Part shown: positions 8,911-16,988 of the stretch, piece by piece
How the letters are laid out: each line of letters opens with the position of its first letter
How positions within the stretch are numbered: position 1 is the stretch's first letter
NCBI GenBank assembly: GCA_045587025.1
Contig: JAZNBK010000020.1
Coordinates: forward strand, 1-27,258
Direction: 5' to 3'
DNA length: 27,258 nt
From: UBA1740 sp045587025
GTDB lineage: Bacteria; Bacillota; Clostridia; Oscillospirales; CAG-272
Made by a program: the position numbers and the translations under genes
Notes under the pieces: model-generated
Database searches by the model: none
Told to the model about the DNA's origin: nothing
What the model saw: the letters and a program-made list of their open reading frames with translations, nothing else

Positions 8911-10125
8911 ATGAAACAAAAGAAAAATAAGAAGTGGATAAGACCGCGGCACACCGTGGTGAGATTCCTGCTTGCGCCGTTATTCCATATATACGCAAGG
9001 ATTATATACGGCGTAAAAATAGAAAAATATAAGGGAGATAAAAATCAGCCCTGCTTTATACTCTTTAATCATCAGACCTCATTTGACCAGTTTTTTGTGT
9101 CGATTGCTTTCCCAAAGCACGTTTATTACGTTACAAGCGAGGATTTGTTTTCAAAGAAATGGATTTCACGTCTGATAAGCTATCTTGTAGCGCCGATTCC
9201 GTTCAGAAAATCCACTTCCGACGTTGCGGCAATTAAAAATTGCTTCCGCATTATGCGAGGGGGAGGAACGATAGCGATGGCGCCGGAGGGAAATCGTACA
9301 TATAGCGGAACGACGGAGCACATGAAGCCATCGGTTTCTTCGCTTGCGAAGGCGTTGAAAATGCCTGTCGCGTTTTTCAGAATAGAGGGTGGATACGGCG
9401 TTCAGCCACGATGGAGCAACTGTATAAGAAGGGGAAAAATGAGGGCGTATTTTTCTTCCGTCATTCCTTATGAGGAATATAAGGACAAAAGCGATGAAGA
9501 GCTGTTCGAGATTATAAAAAGGGAGCTCTACGTTGACGAACGAGAGGACTCTTCGAATTTTAAAAGCAGGAGAAGCGCAGAATTTTTAGATAGAGTAATC
9601 TATTATTGTCCCTATTGCGGACTTTCGGAGTTTCATTCGAAGGGAAGGATAATTACCTGCAAGCGATGCGCCCGACAGATTGAATACACACAAAACAAGC
9701 GCCTCGATGGAGTTGGCTTTGACTTCCCATACACCTACGTAAAGGATTGGTATGACGCTCAAAGCAGCTTTGTCCTTCAGCTTGACCTCTCGCCATACGC
9801 AGAAAAGTCGATTTTCGAAGATTTTGCGGGATTTTACGATAACATATATTGTGATAAAAAAATTGTAATAGACAGAAGGGCGAAAATCAGTATTTTTGCC
9901 GACAGATTTGAAATTTTAACAAAAAGAAACAGGTTTGTTTTCAATTTCGATCAGGTTTCCTCTGCAACGGTGCTTGGGAAAAACAAGCTGAACATCTATA
10001 CAGGGAACAAGATTTATCAGATTAAGGGAGATAATCATTTTAATGCCCTGAAGTATCTGAACATATATTGGCACGCAGTCAATACGAAATCAGAAAAGGG
10101 CGAGCCGCACTTTTTAGGGCTTTAA
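8911..10125 (+). CDS. 1-acyl-glycerol-3-phosphate-type acyltransferase (PlsC fold) with C-terminal zinc ribbon
   Basis: 404 residues. The first ~215 form a PlsC/LPLAT acyltransferase: the HX4D box is NHQTSFD with His54 and Asp59, and the third block is PEGNRTYSG (from Pro125). A hydrophobic N-terminal segment near 18-33 would sit on the membrane. PlsC proteins are usually about 200-260 residues. Here an extra half follows: a CPYC (233-236) / CKRC (250-253) zinc ribbon and then about 150 residues of beta-rich sequence that looks PH-like (inference). The enzyme probably transfers an acyl chain to lysophosphatidate or another lipid at the cytoplasmic face. An in-frame stop at 8902-8904 fixes ATG 8911 as the first possible ATG, although no good ribosome binding site precedes it. 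It is followed 43 bases later by the symporter gene. Confidence 0.82.
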   Translation: MKQKKNKKWIRPRHTVVRFLLAPLFHIYARIIYGVKIEKYKGDKNQPCFILFNHQTSFDQFFVSIAFPKHVYYVTSEDLFSKKWISRLISYLVAPIPFRKSTSDVAAIKNCFRIMRGGGTIAMAPEGNRTYSGTTEHMKPSVSSLAKALKMPVAFFRIEGGYGVQPRWSNCIRRGKMRAYFSSVIPYEEYKDKSDEELFEIIKRELYVDEREDSSNFKSRRSAEFLDRVIYYCPYCGLSEFHSKGRIITCKRCARQIEYTQNKRLDGVGFDFPYTYVKDWYDAQSSFVLQLDLSPYAEKSIFEDFAGFYDNIYCDKKIVIDRRAKISIFADRFEILTKRNRFVFNFDQVSSATVLGKNKLNIYTGNKIYQIKGDNHFNALKYLNIYWHAVNTKSEKGEPHFLGL

Positions 10126-10168
10126 TTGCGTATAAAAATATTACAAAGAATTTCACGGAGGAAGAAAT

Positions 10169-11626
10169 ATGGATAATGTGGTGACAAGCTGGGATTTTAC
10201 CCTTGCTAATTACGATGTTGTTTGGGACGTGCTTTTCCAAATCGGACTTCTTTTGGTTTTTCTGCTTGTTGGTAACATTTTGAGGAATTACGTTCCTTTT
10301 TTCAAAAAATGCTTGATTCCGTCTGCTTTGATAGGCGGATTCGTCTTGCTTATTGTAAATATCGTCTTCAAGCATTGCTTCAAGATTGAGCTTGTAGATT
10401 TGCATTGTATGCAGGTAGTTACCTATCACGGACTTGGGCTTGGCTTTGCGGCTATGACGTTAAAAACCGAAAAGGCGAAAATGAAGGTAGGAAAATCTCA
10501 GGTTTCCGAGTTTGCCGCGTTACAGGGCGGAGTGTATATGCTTCAGGCCTTCGTTGGACTTGGAGTTACCATAATTATCTTTTTGCTTACCCGTTACGGG
10601 AAAACGGTTGTTTCATACATAAGCGGCTTGCTTTTACCGCTTGCGTACGGACAAGGTCCCGGAAACGCGCTTGCCTGGGATATTAACTTTACAAACGAGC
10701 CGGCAACAGAGTTTTCGGGAAATGGAAGCTTTGGTCTTTCTCTTGCTTCCATTGGCTTTATTGTAGCTTCTGTTTTCGGTATATTCTACATCAACTACTA
10801 CAAAAAGAAAAAACAGTTGAATATAAGAGAAGCGTCGCTATATAAAACCGAGCATATAGACCTCACCAATCCAAGCGGAAATGAAATTCCCGACAGTGAG
10901 TCCGTGGATAAGTTTTCGGTTCAGGTGGGATTCGTCGCCGTCGCTTATTTAATAGCGTTTGGAATTATGTGTCTGCTCGGAATTCTTTCGGATTTCACAA
11001 ACAGCATTGCGTGGGGCTTTAACTTTATGTGGGCTGCTATCGGCGCAATTATGATAAAGCTCGTGGTAAAATATTTGAAAAAGCGTTCCTGGATGAAGAG
11101 GGAATATATAAATAATTATCAGATGGATAGAATTTCCGGATTTGCCTTTGACCTTATGATTGTTGCGGGAGTTGCGGCAATTGAAATTCGTGATATAAAG
11201 AATTACATTTTACCGATAATTATTTTATCGGTTATCGGAGCAGTAATAACTTATGTTTACATCAAAAAGACGGCAAAGCATTGCTTCAAGGGCTTTGAGC
11301 ATGAATTTTTCCTTATGAGCTTCGGCACCTTGACCGGCACCGTATCGAACGGAATGATTTTGATGAAGGAAATAGATCCCGAGCTTAAAACGCCTACGTC
11401 AAGCTTGTATATAAAATCAACCTTTCCTGCGATGATTTTAATAGCTCCGTTACTGTTTTTGCTTAATTTCGCGGGTTCTTCTCTGGTTAATTCCATTATA
11501 GCTTGCGCTATCTTTTTCCTGCTCTGGCTTCTCTATACCGTGTATCTCTTCCGTCGCAAAATCTTCTTTAAGAAGTATAAGGATAAAGAGATAACAGTCT
11601 GGAGCGAAACACAGGACGAGGAGTAA
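10169..11626 (+). CDS. GltS-like sodium/glutamate symporter family protein
   Basis: 485 residues, integral membrane, about 10-12 helices with a long hydrophilic central loop (residues ~208-250). The signature LLPLAYGQGPGNA at about 155-167 matches the GltS-family reentrant-loop region. A second gly-rich FGTLTGTVSNGMIL motif near 385-400 matches the inverted-repeat half. GltS imports glutamate with Na+; this protein is longer than E. coli GltS (401 residues), so the exact substrate is open. A strong GGAGG (10157-10161) sits seven bases before ATG 10169. It lies 43 bases behind the acyltransferase with no promoter seen, so the two are probably co-transcribed, and it ends at a bidirectional terminator. 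A Na+ symporter fits the Na+-type ATP synthase further along the window. Confidence 0.8.
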   Translation: MDNVVTSWDFTLANYDVVWDVLFQIGLLLVFLLVGNILRNYVPFFKKCLIPSALIGGFVLLIVNIVFKHCFKIELVDLHCMQVVTYHGLGLGFAAMTLKTEKAKMKVGKSQVSEFAALQGGVYMLQAFVGLGVTIIIFLLTRYGKTVVSYISGLLLPLAYGQGPGNALAWDINFTNEPATEFSGNGSFGLSLASIGFIVASVFGIFYINYYKKKKQLNIREASLYKTEHIDLTNPSGNEIPDSESVDKFSVQVGFVAVAYLIAFGIMCLLGILSDFTNSIAWGFNFMWAAIGAIMIKLVVKYLKKRSWMKREYINNYQMDRISGFAFDLMIVAGVAAIEIRDIKNYILPIIILSVIGAVITYVYIKKTAKHCFKGFEHEFFLMSFGTLTGTVSNGMILMKEIDPELKTPTSSLYIKSTFPAMILIAPLLFLLNFAGSSLVNSIIACAIFFLLWLLYTVYLFRRKIFFKKYKDKEITVWSETQDEE

Positions 11627-11649
11627 ACATAACTTTGCTTTTAAATAAC

Positions 11650-11685
11650 AAAAAAGGCGTTCGCCACACGGCAAACGCCTTTTCT
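11650..11685. terminator. Bidirectional intrinsic terminator
   Basis: GGCGTTCGCC (11656-11665) pairs with GGCAAACGCC (11670-11679), one mismatch, around an ACAC loop, flanked by AAAAAA on the left and TTTTCTCTTT on the right. The symmetry suits termination in both directions, and it lies between two convergent genes. Confidence 0.9.
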
Positions 11686-11688
11686 CTT

Positions 11689-12228
11689 TCATTTTTGTAT
11701 GCCGTAAAGCATACTTATCGGGTCTTGGAATAAAGGAATTTCAGGGGGCGAGAATGTGAAGATCCAGAATAAAACCGCAATTGCGCAAAAAGCGAGAATA
11801 GCGCCTTTTGAGGATTTGCAATCATAGCCCTCTTTATTAAAAGCTTTTGTTTCCCATAAATAAGCGATGGCGGCGGAAATAAAGAAAACTGCAATGTTCA
11901 CGTAGTCGGGCGATTTTCCGAAAATTCCGTTATAGGTGTAGAATAATACAGGTATCAGAACAAGGCCGAGAAGCGTCCCCTTTAGCTTGATACACCAAAA
12001 GGCGCTGTACTGCTTGCCTATAAAAAAGCTTTCTATAATCGCAAATAAAAGCATAGGAAAAAACAAGAGCTTCATGTGCTCCCAGGTAGATTCATTTACA
12101 CCCGAAAAAAGAGCGGCAAAGCTACTATTGATCCAATCATAGAGGAAATGCAAAATCGTACCTAAAAAAGAGGTGAAGGCAAAGCCCACAAGCTGCCACA
12201 GGCCCAAATTGCTTTTTTTGTTATCCAT
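11689..12228 (-). CDS. Small integral membrane protein (DUF6512-like)
   Basis: 179 residues with about five hydrophobic helices. A conserved-looking stretch LHFLYDWINSSF...VNESTWEHMKLLFFP near the N-terminus resembles a Bacillota family of unknown function that I recall as DUF6512; the name is from memory. The longer reading frame begins at 12240, but GAGG (reverse strand, 12235-12238) lies six bases before the second ATG at 12228, so MDNKK is the better start. The stop is directly beside the shared terminator. It is transcribed alone, divergently from the MFS-GH2 gene. Nothing in the sequence gives a function; the NESTWEH box could be a ligand or metal site (inference). Confidence 0.75.
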   Translation of the reverse strand: MDNKKSNLGLWQLVGFAFTSFLGTILHFLYDWINSSFAALFSGVNESTWEHMKLLFFPMLLFAIIESFFIGKQYSAFWCIKLKGTLLGLVLIPVLFYTYNGIFGKSPDYVNIAVFFISAAIAYLWETKAFNKEGYDCKSSKGAILAFCAIAVLFWIFTFSPPEIPLFQDPISMLYGIQK

Positions 12229-12257
12229 AATAAACCTCATAAAAAGAGTTATACTGT

Positions 12258-12263
12258 ATTATA
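12258..12263 (-). promoter_or_regulatory. Minus-strand -10 element for the small membrane protein
   Basis: Reverse-strand TATAAT about 30 bases before the chosen start codon, in AT-rich DNA. No good -35 hexamer lies at 17 bases, so only the -10 is supported. It forms a divergent promoter region with the plus-strand promoter at 12329-12357. Confidence 0.45.
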
Positions 12264-12328
12264 TTTTTGCCGCTACAAAATTATGCGTATTCCGAAAAGG
12301 TTTTTGTCATTTCTTTTAGTAAATAGCA

Positions 12329-12357
12329 TTGAAAAAAGCATCAAAAAGAGGTATAAT
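12329..12357 (+). promoter_or_regulatory. Sigma-A promoter for the MFS-GH2 gene
   Basis: TTGAAA (12329-12334), a 17-base spacer and TATAAT (12352-12357). The start near 12364 leaves a leader of about 33 bases with a GGGGG Shine-Dalgarno (12385-12389) six bases before ATG 12396. No operator repeat is obvious. Confidence 0.85.
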
Positions 12358-12395
12358 ATGAGAAGTAGAAATTCGTTATAAAACGGGGGTATCTG

Positions 12396-15386
12396 ATGAA
12401 AACGAGAATGTCGGCAAAATTTTGGTTTGCGTTGGTTTTGTTCGGTTTAATGGGGCAGGTCGCGTGGACAATTGAAAATATGTACCTGAACGTGTTTATA
12501 TATAAGATGTTTAATGCGTCGGCGTCACAAATTTCGGTCATGGTTGCCGCGAGCGCAATCGTGGCGACTCTCACCACGATTTTTATGGGAGCGCTCTCCG
12601 ACAAGATTGGAAAGCGGAAAATATTTATCTGCGGCGGCTACATATTTTGGGGGATTTCAATTCTCGGCTTTTCACTGATAAGGGCAGACCTTATAGGCGG
12701 AATTATTCCTGCCACAATGACGCTCTCTTCGGTTTGCGTTTCGCTCGTAATCGCCTTTGACTGTCTTATGACCTTCTTCGGCTCAAGCGCAAATGACGCC
12801 GCCTTTAACGCGTGGCTGACCGATAGCGTCGATTCAAAAAACAGGGGCGCAGCCGAGGGGATAAACGCAATGATGCCTCTCGTCTCGATTTTGGTCGTAT
12901 TTGGCGGATTTATGGCGTTTGACTTAAATCTTCAGAAAAGCTGGGTGACAATTTTTACAATTATCGGCGCAGTCGTTATACTTATCGGTATACTCGGCTT
13001 TTTTATAATAGAAAATCCACAAATCAAGGCGTCTGAGGGAAGATACCTCGGCGACGTTATTTACAGCTTTTTGCCTTCGACTGTAAAGAATAATGCGCCA
13101 CTTTATTTGTATCTTATCTGCTTTTTGCTTTTTAACGTTTCCATTCAGATTTTTATGCCGTATCTCATTATTTATTACGAGGTATCGCTCGGCATGGCGG
13201 ACTACGTTTTGATAATGGCGCCTGCGGTCATTGTCGCTTCCGTCGTTTCGGCAATATGGGGCAGAGTGTATGACAAAAAGGGCTTTGCGACATCTGCGTT
13301 TATCTCGCTTGCGGCGCTCTGCGTCGGATATGGGCTGCTCTTTGCGTTTGAGTCGAAGGCGCCCGTTTTCGTCGGCTCGCTTTTTATGATGTGCGGATTT
13401 TTGTCGGGTATGGCGGTTTTTGGCGCAAAAATCAGAGATTTAACACCTGCAGGACAGGCGGGCAGATTTCAGGGGGTGAGAATTGTTTCGCAGGTCTTAG
13501 TCCCCGGTATCTTAGGACCGTATATAGGAAAAACGGTGCTTTCAAACGCCGAGCTTATCTTAAATTCAGACGGTACGACTTCATTTATTCCTAACCGGAA
13601 TATATTTATGGCGGCGTTGGCGGTCGCTGTCGTTACTATCATCGTTACGGCTGTTATAGCGCATTTCTCGGGAAATAAGCCGCGATTAAACAAAAACCTC
13701 AAAACGCCGTTTGAGGATGACGAGCGCTCGTGGGCAGAGGAATATCCCCGTCCGCAGTTAAAAAGAGAGAGCTATTTTTCTCTTTGCGGAGAATGGGAGC
13801 TGTTTTCCAAAATTGAAAATAACGAGGAAAAAATAGGCAAAATTACAGTACCGTTTCCGCCTGAGTCGAGAATTTCGGGCATAGAACGGACAAAAAAAGA
13901 GAGGGAAAAATATATTTACCGTCGTACCTTCAATATCGAGGAGGGCTTTAACCGTGGCAGAATTTTGCTCAATTTCGGCGCGGTAGACCAAAAGGCGCAG
14001 GTGAAAATAAACGGGACGAGCGTCGGCTCTCATATAGGAGGGTATCTGCCCTTTTCGTTCGATATTACCGAGGCGGTGAGGATAGGCGAGAATATAATTG
14101 AAGTAGAGGCAGAGGACGAGCTTGATAAAGAACTTCCTTACGGCAAGCAATCTAAAAAACGGGGCGGAATGTGGTACACCGAAGTATCGGGAATCTGGCA
14201 GACGGTCTGGCTTGAAAGCGTTCCCCAAAATTATATAAGCTCTCTTAAAATCACGCCTACCCTCGACAGCGTTACGATATGCACGAAGGGCGGAGAAGAT
14301 AAAAAGCAAATTATAGTTTACACAGAGGAGGGTGAGGAGCTCTTTGAATATGAGGGAGATACGATAACCCTCTCTCCCAAACAAATTCACTTATGGACAC
14401 CCGATACACCTTATCTCTATAATTTTACGCTTACAGACGGCGTTGACACCGTTTCATCCTATTTCGCTTTACGCACCGTCGGTATTGAAAAGAGAGGGGA
14501 AAGGTCGGTTATTTGCCTGAACGGCAAGCCGATTTTTTGTCACGGTCTGCTTGATCAGGGCTATTACAGCGACGGAATATATCTGCCCGCCAGTCCGAGG
14601 GGCTACATTTTTGACATTCTTAAGATGAAGGAATGTGGATTCAATATGCTGAGAAAGCATATTAAAATCGAGCCGGAGCTCTTCTATTATTACTGCGATA
14701 AACACGGGATGCTCGTATTTCAGGATATGGTTAACAGCGGAAAATATAATTTCTTTTTGGATACCGTCCTGCCAACTCTTGGTTTAAAGCGAGGAATTTC
14801 GCACAAGCCATCGAAGAGGCGCAGAGAATTTTTCGAGGAGCATTGCGAAGAAACGACAACTATTCTTTACAACCACCCGTCTGTAATATATTATACTATA
14901 TTCAACGAGGGCTGGGGACAGTATGATGCGGATAGGTTATATACGCAATTAAAGGAGCTCGACGGCACGCGAATATGGGACGCCGTTTCGGGCTGGTTCA
15001 AAAACCAATTGAGCGACGTGGAGAGCGAGCATGTATATTTCAAAAAGGTCAAGCTCAAGCCGTCCGAAAAACCGATAATACTTTCCGAGTTCGGCGGATA
15101 TTCCTGCAAGCTCGACGGACATTCATTTAACCTCGATAAAACCTACGGCTATAAATTTTTAGCTTCAAGAGAGAAGTTTATGCAGGCGCTTCGTGAGCTT
15201 TATGAGGGGGAGGTGCTTCAATCGGTCGGATCAGGGCTGTGCGGAGCAGTACTCACTCAGGTGAGTGACGTCGAGGATGAAACGAACGGGCTTTTGAGCT
15301 ATGACAGGCAAATACTTAAGGTTTCGCCGAGTGAAATGAAGGAGCTATCGAAAAAGCTATATTCAGAGTTTGAAAAATATATTTAA
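12396..15386 (+). CDS. MFS transporter fused to GH2 glycoside hydrolase
   Basis: One uninterrupted 996-residue frame. Residues 1-~430 form a 12-helix MFS transporter: helix 1 carries GQVAWTIENMYLN, the motif-A loop after helix 2 is GALSDKIGKRK, a second copy WGRVYDKKG follows helix 8, and RDLTPAGQAGRFQGVR precedes helix 11. This resembles MFS carriers seen with sugar genes. After a charged linker (~431-447), EYPRPQLKRESYF opens a complete GH2 enzyme (about 448-996). Its jelly roll is followed by an Ig-like domain and a TIM barrel, with acid/base Glu838 in FNEGWGQ, nucleophile Glu898 in LSEFGGYS, and the subfamily signatures FQDMVNSGKYNF and TQVSDVEDE. The MFS C-terminus is cytoplasmic, so the glycosidase should hang inside the cell at the transporter exit. 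No internal ribosome binding site and start were found at the junction. The sugar could be a beta-galactoside, beta-glucuronide or similar; unresolved. Confidence 0.88.
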   Translation: MKTRMSAKFWFALVLFGLMGQVAWTIENMYLNVFIYKMFNASASQISVMVAASAIVATLTTIFMGALSDKIGKRKIFICGGYIFWGISILGFSLIRADLIGGIIPATMTLSSVCVSLVIAFDCLMTFFGSSANDAAFNAWLTDSVDSKNRGAAEGINAMMPLVSILVVFGGFMAFDLNLQKSWVTIFTIIGAVVILIGILGFFIIENPQIKASEGRYLGDVIYSFLPSTVKNNAPLYLYLICFLLFNVSIQIFMPYLIIYYEVSLGMADYVLIMAPAVIVASVVSAIWGRVYDKKGFATSAFISLAALCVGYGLLFAFESKAPVFVGSLFMMCGFLSGMAVFGAKIRDLTPAGQAGRFQGVRIVSQVLVPGILGPYIGKTVLSNAELILNSDGTTSFIPNRNIFMAALAVAVVTIIVTAVIAHFSGNKPRLNKNLKTPFEDDERSWAEEYPRPQLKRESYFSLCGEWELFSKIENNEEKIGKITVPFPPESRISGIERTKKEREKYIYRRTFNIEEGFNRGRILLNFGAVDQKAQVKINGTSVGSHIGGYLPFSFDITEAVRIGENIIEVEAEDELDKELPYGKQSKKRGGMWYTEVSGIWQTVWLESVPQNYISSLKITPTLDSVTICTKGGEDKKQIIVYTEEGEELFEYEGDTITLSPKQIHLWTPDTPYLYNFTLTDGVDTVSSYFALRTVGIEKRGERSVICLNGKPIFCHGLLDQGYYSDGIYLPASPRGYIFDILKMKECGFNMLRKHIKIEPELFYYYCDKHGMLVFQDMVNSGKYNFFLDTVLPTLGLKRGISHKPSKRRREFFEEHCEETTTILYNHPSVIYYTIFNEGWGQYDADRLYTQLKELDGTRIWDAVSGWFKNQLSDVESEHVYFKKVKLKPSEKPIILSEFGGYSCKLDGHSFNLDKTYGYKFLASREKFMQALRELYEGEVLQSVGSGLCGAVLTQVSDVEDETNGLLSYDRQILKVSPSEMKELSKKLYSEFEKYI

Positions 15387-15461
15387 AACCGTTTAAAATA
15401 TACCATACGGGAGAAGGGCGGCTTCGCTTGTAAAATTAAATCATGAAGGTCGCCTGTGTAC

Positions 15462-15490
15462 TTGAAAAATTCCTGTAAAGGTGATACAAT
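15462..15490 (+). promoter_or_regulatory. Sigma-A promoter for the membrane-pair/M20 operon
   Basis: TTGAAA (15462-15467), a 17-base spacer and TACAAT (15485-15490) preceded by TGA, an extended -10. The 5' leader is about 26 bases, with AAGGG (15506-15510) before ATG 15523. No terminator for the preceding MFS-GH2 gene could be identified in 15387-15461. Confidence 0.75.
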
Positions 15491-15522
15491 ATATATAAAA
15501 CAAACGAAGGGAAAACAAAAAT

Positions 15523-16317
15523 ATGGAGTTTAATATTAACCATCCGATAATTTTCGTTATTGTTGGGATTATTATAGCTGTGGTTCTTGCTCAGTCCGTG
15601 TATTTTCTTGTAAAGTCTATTCGCAGGGCAAGGAATATCGGAATGGATATGAAAATAATCAAAAAGACGGTAAAAAGCTCTGCGATTTTTACCGTTGCCC
15701 CCGCGGTTTCTATTGTAATTGCGGTGATTTCGCTCTCTCAATCTCTTGGAATACCGCTTCCTTGGTTGCGGCTTTCTGTCGTCGGCTCGCTTTCATATGA
15801 GGCAATTGCGGCGACAAACGCTGCGTCGGGTATGGGAAAGACGCTTTCTGATTTTGTCGGAAACATGGACGCCATGTCATACATAACGATTACCTTCGTC
15901 ATGACGCTTTCTATTATGGTTGGAATATGGCTCGTCCCCGTTCTCGGAAAGAGAATTCAGAACGGACTGATTAATTTTGAAAAGAAGGATGCAAAGTGGA
16001 GCAATCTTCTGCAAAACGGACTCTTTATAGGAATGATTTCCGCATTTGTCGGATACGTATTTTGCGACGTTTCACGGTTATGGAGCTCGATTGACGGCGT
16101 TTATACCAATAAAAACGGGGAGATGTTTTCCTCTACGTCGGGGCTTGTTCCCGTGCTTGTAATGCTTGTTTCCTCGCTTGTTATGGCGAGCTGCGGTATT
16201 CTTTTGAAAAGGTTAAATTGGAAATGGCTCAATGATTACGCCCTGCCAATCAGTATGGTGCTTGGTATGGTGGCTGCCATTCCGCTTACCAATTGGTTAG
16301 GAGGCGCTTTGATATGA
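15523..16317 (+). CDS. DUF5058-like multi-pass membrane protein
   Basis: 264 residues with about six or seven transmembrane helices. The N-terminus (NHPIIFVIVGIIIAVVLAQS) and the next charged segment (KSIRRARNIGMD) match what I recall of the DUF5058 family; this name is from memory. A loop at ~195-215 (WSSIDGVYTNKNG) would lie between helices. The last bases overlap the next start codon as ATGA (16314-16317), so translation of the two genes is coupled in strict pairing. The context of two small membrane proteins plus a peptidase suggests a two-subunit transporter, for example for a peptide or acylated amino acid; this is inference only. Confidence 0.75.
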   Translation: MEFNINHPIIFVIVGIIIAVVLAQSVYFLVKSIRRARNIGMDMKIIKKTVKSSAIFTVAPAVSIVIAVISLSQSLGIPLPWLRLSVVGSLSYEAIAATNAASGMGKTLSDFVGNMDAMSYITITFVMTLSIMVGIWLVPVLGKRIQNGLINFEKKDAKWSNLLQNGLFIGMISAFVGYVFCDVSRLWSSIDGVYTNKNGEMFSSTSGLVPVLVMLVSSLVMASCGILLKRLNWKWLNDYALPISMVLGMVAAIPLTNWLGGALI

Positions 16318-16985
16318 TGAAAAATAAAGAGCTTACGTATATGGATAGCGTCCACAGGGATGGACGGATTTGGAATATTACCGTAATGATTATCCTCTTT
16401 GCTTTTCCCGTCGCTCTCTGTATAATTTTTTCAGCACTACCAAACTGGACCGGCTTGGTGAAGGGGCTTTTTGCGACTGCGCCGATGTATTGGGCTGTCG
16501 GAGTTATTGAAACTATTACGTATATTCCTATGCTTGGAGCAGGTGGCTCTTATCTGTCATTCGTCACGGGAAATATTTCAAACCTGAAGCTCCCCTGTGC
16601 GCTTAACGCCCTCGAGAATGCGAGCGTAAAGCCACAAAGCGAGGAAGGCGAGATTGTTTCTACAATAGCGATTGCTGTGTCCTCTATCGTAACTACCGTA
16701 ATAATCATTTTAGGCGTTATTCTGATTGTGCCGCTCAACCCAATTCTTTCCTCGCCTATAATCAAGCCCGCCTTCGACCAAATGATTCCCGCGCTTTTCG
16801 GTGCGCTTGGAGTTGTGTTCGTTTCCAAAAATGTAAAGCTCGCGGCGGCTCCTGTTCTGCTTATGCTCGTATTATTTATTTTCGTACCCGCGCTTAATGC
16901 GGATACCGTTGGAATTATGGTTCCCGTCAGCGTGCTGTTTACCCTTGCATATGCAAGATTACTTTATAAAAAGGGTTGGATTTAA
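16314..16985 (+). CDS. Partner membrane protein of the DUF5058-like gene
   Basis: 223 residues, about five or six transmembrane helices. I do not recognise a named family. Visible marks are HRDGRIWN before helix 1, and a Gly- and Asn-rich stretch LGAGGSYLSFVTGNISN (about residues 80-97) that would suit a substrate path. An ALENASVKPQSEEGE cytosolic loop follows. An upstream TTG at 16293 is in frame, but AGGAGG (16299-16304) sits nine bases before ATG 16314, and that ATG overlaps the previous stop by four bases, so 16314 is chosen. It is followed three bases later by the M20 peptidase gene. It probably works as a heteromeric membrane complex with the upstream protein. Confidence 0.78.
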   Translation: MMKNKELTYMDSVHRDGRIWNITVMIILFAFPVALCIIFSALPNWTGLVKGLFATAPMYWAVGVIETITYIPMLGAGGSYLSFVTGNISNLKLPCALNALENASVKPQSEEGEIVSTIAIAVSSIVTTVIIILGVILIVPLNPILSSPIIKPAFDQMIPALFGALGVVFVSKNVKLAAAPVLLMLVLFIFVPALNADTVGIMVPVSVLFTLAYARLLYKKGWI

Positions 16986-16988
16986 TTT

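Noticed and set aside
13758..14390. 210-residue minus-strand ORF
   Set aside because: It lies wholly inside the GH2 part of the fusion, has no family features or ribosome binding site, and its length follows from the codon bias of the real gene.
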